A stretch of 64,000 nt of DNA from Alphaproteobacteria bacterium (GTDB lineage Bacteria > Pseudomonadota > Alphaproteobacteria > Rickettsiales > UBA3002): NCBI GenBank assembly GCA_017302575.1, contig JAFLDD010000001.1, forward strand, positions 1,739,409 to 1,803,408, read 5' to 3'. The notes beneath the pieces are model-generated. The model did not search any database, was not told the origin of the DNA, and saw only the letters and a program-made list of their open reading frames with translations. This document shows positions 59,084 to 64,000 of this stretch, piece by piece (within the stretch, counting starts at the first letter, position 1; every line of letters starts with the position of its first letter). The position numbers and the translations under genes are program-made.

Positions 59084-59567
59084 CACCCCTAAAGCTCCCT
59101 CGACGCCAAGCGCGAATACACCACGCAAAACGTCGGTGCCACCTTCGGTGATTTCATCGGACATGTACGTGCTGGGCAATATCATCAGTTCAGATGGTCT
59201 GCTCGACATTGATGGCAAGATCGATGGCAACGTACGCTGCAAGGTTGCAACCGTGCGCCCTAATGGTCGCGTGAAGGGTGACGTGGTGGCGGAGTTAGTC
59301 CATGTCTATGGTGAAATTGAAGGTCTGGTAAAAGCCAAGTCGGTGATTCTGTATTCATCGGCACGCGTGCAGGGCACGATCATGCATGAATCACTCTCGA
59401 TTGAAGATGGTGCATTCGTTGACGGTAAATTCAAGCGCACGGATAAAGTAACGATGGATACCGAGCTTTCAAAATCGCTCGATAGCACCGTGTTTGTGAA
59501 TGATAACGACGAGCCAGTGACTGCTGAAGAGCTCAAGGTTCTTGAGAATCTGCGCCTGATCAGCTAG
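59064..59567 (+). CDS. Bactofilin
   Basis: Bactofilins are beta-helical cytoskeletal polymers at the inner membrane. The 167-residue protein has a Pro/Ser/Thr-rich N-terminus (SANTPRKTSVPPS) and a repetitive core with YVLGNIISSDGLLDIDGKID, NVRCKVATVRPNGRVKGDV, IEGLVKAKSVILYSSARVQG and IMHESLSIEDGAFVDGKF. The core matches the bactofilin (DUF583) domain, and the alternation of hydrophobic residues fits its beta turns. The overlap with the M23 gene suggests a co-translated pair. A convergent msrA lies three bases after its stop. Confidence 0.93.
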   Translation: MFGRSTNTPKAPSTPSANTPRKTSVPPSVISSDMYVLGNIISSDGLLDIDGKIDGNVRCKVATVRPNGRVKGDVVAELVHVYGEIEGLVKAKSVILYSSARVQGTIMHESLSIEDGAFVDGKFKRTDKVTMDTELSKSLDSTVFVNDNDEPVTAEELKVLENLRLIS

Positions 59568-59570
59568 GGA

Positions 59571-60149
59571 CTACTTTTCCCACAGTTTCTTGATTTTCTC
59601 TTCACGCCCGCTACCTGTTTTGTAGGCGTTATAGTGCAGCTTGTTTTTCTTATAATATTCCTGATGGTAATCTTCTGCAGGGTAGAATGGTGCGGCAGGA
59701 AGAATTTTGGTCGCAATCGGTTTGCCGATCGCTTTTGCTGTTTTCTCTAGCGATGCGTGCGCGATTTTTTCTTGCGCGGCATCCGCTATAAAAATCGCGG
59801 TTTGATAACTTTGCCCACGGTCATAGAACTGGCCGCCTGCATCGGTGGGATCGATATTCTGCCAGAAGATATCCAGAATCTGCGCGTACGAAATCACTGC
59901 GGGGTCATAGACCACTTCAATCGCTTCATAATGACCAGATTTCTTGCTCGTGACATCATCATAGGTTGGGTTTTCAATATGACCACCCGTGTAGCCCACG
60001 GTGGTTTTCACTACACCTTCTGCATTATCAAATGGGGGCTCGATACACCAAAAACACCCCGCCGCAAAAATCGCAGTTTCGGTTTTGGTGGCCGCCGACG
60101 TAGTGGTGCTGAGCAGTGACATAATCAATACCGTAAATACATAACGCAT
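59571..60149 (-). CDS. msrA: Peptide methionine sulfoxide reductase MsrA, exported
   Basis: MsrA reduces the S form of methionine sulfoxide in proteins. The 192-residue protein starts with a signal peptide (about 1-20, ending TTTSAA), so this copy should act in the periplasm. The catalytic motif GCFWC has its active Cys32, and the rest is typical: GYTGGHIENPTYDDV, SGHYEAIEVVYDP, QFYDRGQSYQTAIF. A second cysteine at 35 is in the same motif; no C-terminal recycling cysteine is seen. The electron donor for a periplasmic enzyme is not in the window. Confidence 0.93.
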   Translation of the reverse strand: MRYVFTVLIMSLLSTTTSAATKTETAIFAAGCFWCIEPPFDNAEGVVKTTVGYTGGHIENPTYDDVTSKKSGHYEAIEVVYDPAVISYAQILDIFWQNIDPTDAGGQFYDRGQSYQTAIFIADAAQEKIAHASLEKTAKAIGKPIATKILPAAPFYPAEDYHQEYYKKNKLHYNAYKTGSGREEKIKKLWEK

Positions 60150-60199
60150 GTTGTGCCTTCTGAGTGTTACTTAGGGATTCGTAGGCGGCAGTACAATGG

Positions 60200-61603
60200 T
60201 TACAATAAAATGAGTGTTGCTAGCCCCAAGAAGCTTAAAAAACCAACGCAGTCCGTCACTGTCGTGAGGAAGATGCTGGAAGAAATCGCTGGGTCAATGC
60301 CGCGATGATTCAGTGTGATGGGGATGAGCGCACCAAAGAGCCCTGCCATCATCATGGTGCCGATGGCGGCAAGCAGCAATACGGCAGCGAACATCACGTC
60401 ATGGAACCAGAGGTAGGCGCCGAGCGCCATAATCAGCCCTAAGGCAACGCCATTGAGCAGACCAATGAACATTTCTTTGCGGATATGGCTCCACTGATTG
60501 GCGTCGGTCAGGGACTTGGTAGCGATGGCGCGAACGGCAACCGTGACCGCCTGCGTACCTGTATTGCCGCCCATGGATGCAACAATCGGCATGACGACAG
60601 CGAGCGCGACGATTTTCTCGATCGAGTCTTCGAATTGGCCGATGACCATCGAGGCAAGCAAAGCGGTCAACAGGTTCACAAACAGCCAGCCAAAACGCGC
60701 TTTCACCGTATCCATCAAACGGGATTGGAAATCCTGCGTGCTCACACCCCCTGCGGCGAGGTAATCTTCGTCGCCTTCTTCTTGAATCACGTCGACGACG
60801 TCATCGACGGTGATGGTGCCGATCAGCGTGCCATCGGCATTCACCACGGGTGCTTCGACCAGCGCATATTTACGGAACATGTGGGCGATTTCTTCCTGGT
60901 CGGTCGTGCCTTCTACGGCGTAAACGTCCGTCATGATGCTATCGATCCCTACATCGCGCTTGTGGTGCAGCATGGTGCCCAGCATCAGCCTGCCAATCGG
61001 TTTGAAGGCTGCATCGACTACGTAAATCACATAAAAATTATTAGGTAGACCATCATGCGCTCGCAGATAGTCGATTGTTTCGCCTACGGTCCAATCTTTT
61101 GGCACAGCGACGAGCGCCTTGCGCATCATACGACCAGCCGATTCTTCAGGGTAGTTTAGGCTTTCCTCAAGCTCTTCACGCACATCCTCGGGCATGACCT
61201 CGAGAATTTCCTGCTGCTCTTCGGGGGTTAGATCCTCAAGAATATGTACGGCGTCGTCGGTTTCCATCTCGGCGATCACTTCTGCCGATTTGGTAGCACC
61301 GAGGGTTTCCATGACGTCTTCTACGACTTCAGGCGATAGCTCGGCCAATACTTCTGAATCGAACTCTGCCGCTAATGTCTCGGTCAGCCAACGGCGCTGT
61401 TCTGGCGAGAGCTGCTCAAAGAGCTCGGCCTGATCTTGCGCAAGTAGGGGAGCAACGAGTTCGTGAGCGAGACTGGTATCTTCGCGATCAATCGCAAGGA
61501 TGACTTCGGCAACGAATTCGGGGGCAAGGGTAAACCCTAACTCAGGGTCGAGAACAAACTGCTCGCTGGCGGCGCTATCGGATTGCTGTTCTTTATCCGC
61601 CAT
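60200..61603 (-). CDS. mgtE: Magnesium transporter MgtE
   Basis: MgtE is a magnesium channel of the inner membrane with a cytosolic magnesium sensor. The 467-residue protein has an acidic N domain (about 30-165; LSPEVVEDVMETLGA, PEEQQEILEVMPEDVREELE), two CBS domains (about 165-290; VDDVVDVIQEEGDEDYLAAG) and five C-terminal membrane segments, with MPIVASMGGNTGTQAVTVAV as the pore signature. The start at MADKEQQSD was chosen because the upstream extension of 31 codons is basic and unlike the family. No magnesium riboswitch is evident. tRNA-Leu lies upstream. Confidence 0.94.
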   Translation of the reverse strand: MADKEQQSDSAASEQFVLDPELGFTLAPEFVAEVILAIDREDTSLAHELVAPLLAQDQAELFEQLSPEQRRWLTETLAAEFDSEVLAELSPEVVEDVMETLGATKSAEVIAEMETDDAVHILEDLTPEEQQEILEVMPEDVREELEESLNYPEESAGRMMRKALVAVPKDWTVGETIDYLRAHDGLPNNFYVIYVVDAAFKPIGRLMLGTMLHHKRDVGIDSIMTDVYAVEGTTDQEEIAHMFRKYALVEAPVVNADGTLIGTITVDDVVDVIQEEGDEDYLAAGGVSTQDFQSRLMDTVKARFGWLFVNLLTALLASMVIGQFEDSIEKIVALAVVMPIVASMGGNTGTQAVTVAVRAIATKSLTDANQWSHIRKEMFIGLLNGVALGLIMALGAYLWFHDVMFAAVLLLAAIGTMMMAGLFGALIPITLNHRGIDPAISSSIFLTTVTDCVGFLSFLGLATLILL

Positions 61604-61693
61604 GTTGAGCCTCAATCTAACGCAGTGCGTACGACGATAGGTTTGTCCTTGAAGTTTATAGCCTATGGTCAGGCAGTGATGCCGCACCAATAC

Positions 61694-61727
61694 CATTCTT
61701 AAAACGCCCCGAAAGGCGCTTAAAGAA
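61694..61727 (-). terminator. Hairpin and terminator downstream of tRNA-Leu
   Basis: On the minus strand AAGCGCC-TTTC-GGGGCGTTTT can form a short G-C stem followed by four T, just past the tRNA 3' end. The larger region is an imperfect inverted repeat: CCATTCTT and AAGAATGG enclose it, and the inner copy begins in the tRNA CCA. Confidence 0.6.
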
Positions 61728-61812
61728 TGGTGCGATCAAGAAGACTCGAACTTCCACGGGTCACCCCGCTACCACCTCAAGGTAGTGCGTCTACCAATTC
61801 CGCCATGATCGC
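61728..61812 (-). tRNA. tRNA-Leu (anticodon GAG)
   Basis: The 85-base gene reads GCGATCA at its 5' end and pairs with TGATCGC at its 3' end, followed by discriminator A and encoded CCA. The anticodon stem is CTACC/GGTAG around TTGAGGT, giving anticodon GAG for CUC and CUU. The long variable arm CGGG-GTGA-CCCG is the class II form expected for leucine, and the T arm has loop TTCGAGT. It lies between mgtE and the unknown gene at 61882. Confidence 0.95.
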
Positions 61813-61881
61813 ACACTGGTAGTGTAGAGGGCGGGGCATAGCAAATGACGCGAGTGGGCGCAACAGTTAAAGCGAAGAAAT

Positions 61882-62331
61882 TTAATAGCGCCCATGATAG
61901 GTTTCAGATTCGGTAAATCGCGTGGCGAGCGCGTCAAACGCTGCCTGACTAGGCAGGATGAGCTTAAAACCACTGACAGCAGTCCAATAAAGCTGAGAGC
62001 CATCACCAAACTTGACGCTTGAGATAGCAACGTCCCTAGTTTCAGTTACTGCTTTTCCTATCTCGTCTACGTGCTGTACGCTGGTGGGTGCGCCCAGTGC
62101 TTCAGTTAGAATGTCGATCACGCCCATATATTTTGGAGCGCTCACGCCGCTTGTGGTCAGGATAATTCCGTCCCCATGCTCACGGGTTACAACAAACGGA
62201 CTACGCCCTTTCGGTGCGCCACTGGGTCGGTAGGTGCCTGCAGCTTGGTTAGTAGCCAAAACGGGCTTAGATGCGCGCAGTAATGCACGTATAAACTCTT
62301 TGGAGCCTTCCTGTGATGCAGACGTGTTCAT
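61882..62331 (-). CDS. Unrecognised small protein
   Basis: I do not recognise this protein of 149 residues. It has a short polar N-terminus, a probable alpha/beta body (GDGIILTTSGVSAPKYMGVI; DILTEALGAPTSVQHVDEIG; AISSVKFGDGSQLYWTAV) and no signal peptide or membrane segment. The frame is clean and bounded by stops on both sides, with a methionine at a reasonable distance. It is divergent from nothing and lies between tRNA-Leu and the RTX gene on the same strand. A small ligand-binding fold is possible but not shown. Confidence 0.6.
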   Translation of the reverse strand: MNTSASQEGSKEFIRALLRASKPVLATNQAAGTYRPSGAPKGRSPFVVTREHGDGIILTTSGVSAPKYMGVIDILTEALGAPTSVQHVDEIGKAVTETRDVAISSVKFGDGSQLYWTAVSGFKLILPSQAAFDALATRFTESETYHGRY

Positions 62332-62377
62332 ATGCCGCCAACTATAGCGTTACTTCGTTACTAAGCGGTAAATAAAA

Positions 62378-62389
62378 TCGCTTAAGCGA
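62378..62389 (-). terminator. Short palindrome at the RTX gene end
   Basis: TCGC-TTAA-GCGA is a perfect 12-bp palindrome that includes the RTX stop codon. On the minus strand it is followed by TTTTATTT, so it could be a weak terminator; the stem is only four pairs. Confidence 0.35.
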
Positions 62390-64000
62390 ACTGAATCGTC
62401 GCAAATTGTTCAAGCGTGACACCCACCAGCGTAATGGTGCTGGTATAGCCGCCCTGCGTTGCCAAGGTAATCAGGGTCGAGTTAATGCCATTATAGAGGG
62501 TGGCAGATGTCGAGCTGATGGCAGCGCTGTTGAACAAGATTTGCTCGAAGCCCGCCAGACCTGCGTTGGTATCGAAATAGAGACCGATACCCAGCCTGTC
62601 TTGCGCTAGGTTGAAGTCAGTGATGACATGTGCATCGCTCGCGTTGGTAGAGCCGTTGCCTGTTGCGTTGAACACGTAGCTGAACTGGAAGGTGTCGGCA
62701 TCGCCGCCGCCGCTAATAAGGCTATTGGTAGATTCTAGCGTGCGGTTCGCAAAACCATCAATGTAGGTGTTAATGAGGTCGTTACCTGCACCACCTTGGA
62801 TGGTGTTGTTGCCCGTGCCGCCCCAAATAGTGTCGTTGCCATCTTCACCAAGAATGACATCGCTACCCGTGCCGCCAACGATACTATCGAAACCTGCACC
62901 GCCAGAGATGGAGTCATCGCCGCTTCCACCTTGGATGGTGTCATTGCCGTTTCCGCCGCTAATCGTGTCGAGCCCAATGTCAGCGTCGATATAGTCATCA
63001 CCTTCGCCACCATTGATTTCGTCGTTGCCAGCGTTACCGAGGATGAAGTCGTTGCCATTTTCACCAAGGATGCTGTCGTTACCAGCTTCACCTGCGATGG
63101 TATCATTGCCCTCGCCGCCACGAATGTTGTCGTTACCTGCGCCGCCGTAAATACGGTCAACGCCGTTATCACCAGTGACGAGGTCGTCACCGTCGCCGCC
63201 TGCTAGGAAGTCGTCACCTTCACCACCGCGAACAGTGTCATTACCAACGTCGCCACCGATAGTATCATTGCCATTATCGCCAACGAGCAGGTCATTGCCA
63301 GTCCAGCCGAAGATGAGGTCTTCACCGTCGCCACCACTGGCGGTATCGTCGCCTTCATCGCCGTAGATAGAATCAAGGCCCGTATCACCAAAGAGTTGGT
63401 CGTTGCCTGTTTCGCCTGAGAGAATATCGTTACCGTCATTGCCGCCGACGGTATCGTCGCCAAGGCCTGCATAGAGGCTGTCATTGCCAGCGCCGCCAAT
63501 GAGCGAATCGTTTTGGTGCCAGCCAATCAAGATGTCTGCGCCTTCACCACCATCGAGATGGTCTGTACCTTCACCACCTTCAATATAGTCATTACCTTGG
63601 TCACCTGTGATGGAATCGTTCTCGGTGCCGCCATAAATGCTGTCATTCTCGGTGCCGCCATAAATCGTATCATTGCCAGCATCGCCCGTAATGAAGTCGT
63701 TACCAGCATCACCTGCGATCAAATCGGCGCCTGTCCAACCATAAAGCGTGTCATTGCCTGTCCAGCCGTAAATGGTGTCGTCGCCTTCGTCGCCGGAAAT
63801 ACGGTCGTTGCCCTCGTCACCCGCGAGAGAGTCATTGCCCGTCCAGCCATAAATCGTGTCATTACCAAGCCCGCCAAAAGCGGTATCGTTGCCTGCATCT
63901 GCAGCAATAAGGTCATCACCTGCATTACCCGCGATCGAGTCATTGCCACCTAGTGCGTAAATGATATCTTGGTTAAGCGGGTTATTATCGCCGAACAGGG
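62382..64000 (-). CDS. RTX (calcium-binding repeat) protein, C-terminal part
   Basis: RTX proteins are exported by type I secretion and fold with calcium outside the cell. The open frame runs through the right edge, so only the last 539 codons are here and any start inside the window is not the real one. About 400 residues consist of nonapeptide repeats of the form GGxGxDxIx (for example GGEGNDTIAGEAGNDSILG). Several repeats have Trp or His at the second Gly (IYGWTGND, LIGWHQND). The last 110 residues (DADTFQFSYVFNATGNG; HVITDFNLAQDRLGIG; LEQFATIQFA) match the end of serralysin-like secreted proteins and likely hold the secretion signal. No secretion genes are in the window. Confidence 0.93.
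   Translation of the reverse strand, partial: LFGDNNPLNQDIIYALGGNDSIAGNAGDDLIAADAGNDTAFGGLGNDTIYGWTGNDSLAGDEGNDRISGDEGDDTIYGWTGNDTLYGWTGADLIAGDAGNDFITGDAGNDTIYGGTENDSIYGGTENDSITGDQGNDYIEGGEGTDHLDGGEGADILIGWHQNDSLIGGAGNDSLYAGLGDDTVGGNDGNDILSGETGNDQLFGDTGLDSIYGDEGDDTASGGDGEDLIFGWTGNDLLVGDNGNDTIGGDVGNDTVRGGEGDDFLAGGDGDDLVTGDNGVDRIYGGAGNDNIRGGEGNDTIAGEAGNDSILGENGNDFILGNAGNDEINGGEGDDYIDADIGLDTISGGNGNDTIQGGSGDDSISGGAGFDSIVGGTGSDVILGEDGNDTIWGGTGNNTIQGGAGNDLINTYIDGFANRTLESTNSLISGGGDADTFQFSYVFNATGNGSTNASDAHVITDFNLAQDRLGIGLYFDTNAGLAGFEQILFNSAAISSTSATLYNGINSTLITLATQGGYTSTITLVGVTLEQFATIQFA
62775..64000 (-). repeat. RTX nonapeptide repeat array
   Basis: The DNA carries a 27-base and 54-base periodicity from the GGxGxD repeats, with near-identical neighbours such as two successive copies of YGGTENDSI (around 63612-63665) and two of YGWTGNDT. 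The array continues beyond the window. Confidence 0.9.

Noticed and set aside
62735-63953. Long alternative frames and a CRISPR-like periodicity in the RTX region
   Set aside because: The regular spacing comes from coding repeats of the RTX protein; units are 27 bases and degenerate, without spacers. The other frames are products of the same periodicity.

Overview
The window is a gene-dense chromosomal segment of an alphaproteobacterium. The class is indicated by the order prfA-prmC-DUF4167, an ATP12-type F1-ATPase assembly chaperone next to an RluC-like pseudouridine synthase, the pair lysC/ptsP (nitrogen-type PTS enzyme I), a Ppx/GppA-RlmE pair, and the absence of rpmJ and rpsD from their enterobacterial positions in the ribosomal cluster. 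Base composition looks balanced by eye and codon use is uniform through the housekeeping genes. I cannot assign an order or genus. The organism has a glyoxylate-shunt enzyme, a propionyl-CoA carboxylase, a pilin-like protein, a possible c-di-GMP hydrolase and a secreted RTX protein, so it does not look like a strongly reduced endosymbiont.

Layout. 1-9586: lysC (5' end off the window), a nitronate monooxygenase/FabK-like flavoprotein, ptsP, then the conserved series rodZ-like, ispG, hisS, prfA, prmC, with overlapping or touching stop and start codons. 9603-14992: a DUF4167 protein, a DUF3108 protein, clpB behind a sigma-32-type promoter, and a convergent M23 endopeptidase. 15236-16340: two unrecognised genes whose products end in a hydrophobic segment. 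16626-36185: the ribosomal supercluster (str, S10, spc and alpha operon genes). It is split twice by minus-strand genes, a prepilin-like gene between rplO and secY and a small coiled-coil protein gene between adk and rpsM, so secY-adk forms its own island. 36348-39648: rarA, crcB, an RluC-like gene and the ATP12 gene, overlapping. 39792-44635: pccB-aceA-pccA, with isocitrate lyase lying between the two carboxylase subunits.

44644-50538 (all minus): a GAF/HD-GYP protein, then folE, an unknown gene ending in polyproline, maf and a double-domain QueD-like protein arranged as one operon, then an unknown beta-helix-like protein gene. 50834-52691: two unknown genes, the second behind a good Pho-box match and followed by a strong terminator. 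52817-59567: ppx/gppA, rlmE, a small unknown gene, guaB, an RsmB-type rRNA methyltransferase, and an M23 peptidase overlapping a bactofilin gene. 59571-64000 (all minus): exported msrA, mgtE, tRNA-Leu(GAG), an unknown gene and the C-terminal part of a long RTX protein that runs off the right edge.

I found no CRISPR array, insertion sequence, prophage or rRNA gene. The least explained parts are the unknown genes at 15236-16340, 47796-52691 and 61882-62331, the insertions in the ribosomal cluster, and the pccB-aceA-pccA arrangement. No intergenic stretch exceeds about 300 bases.
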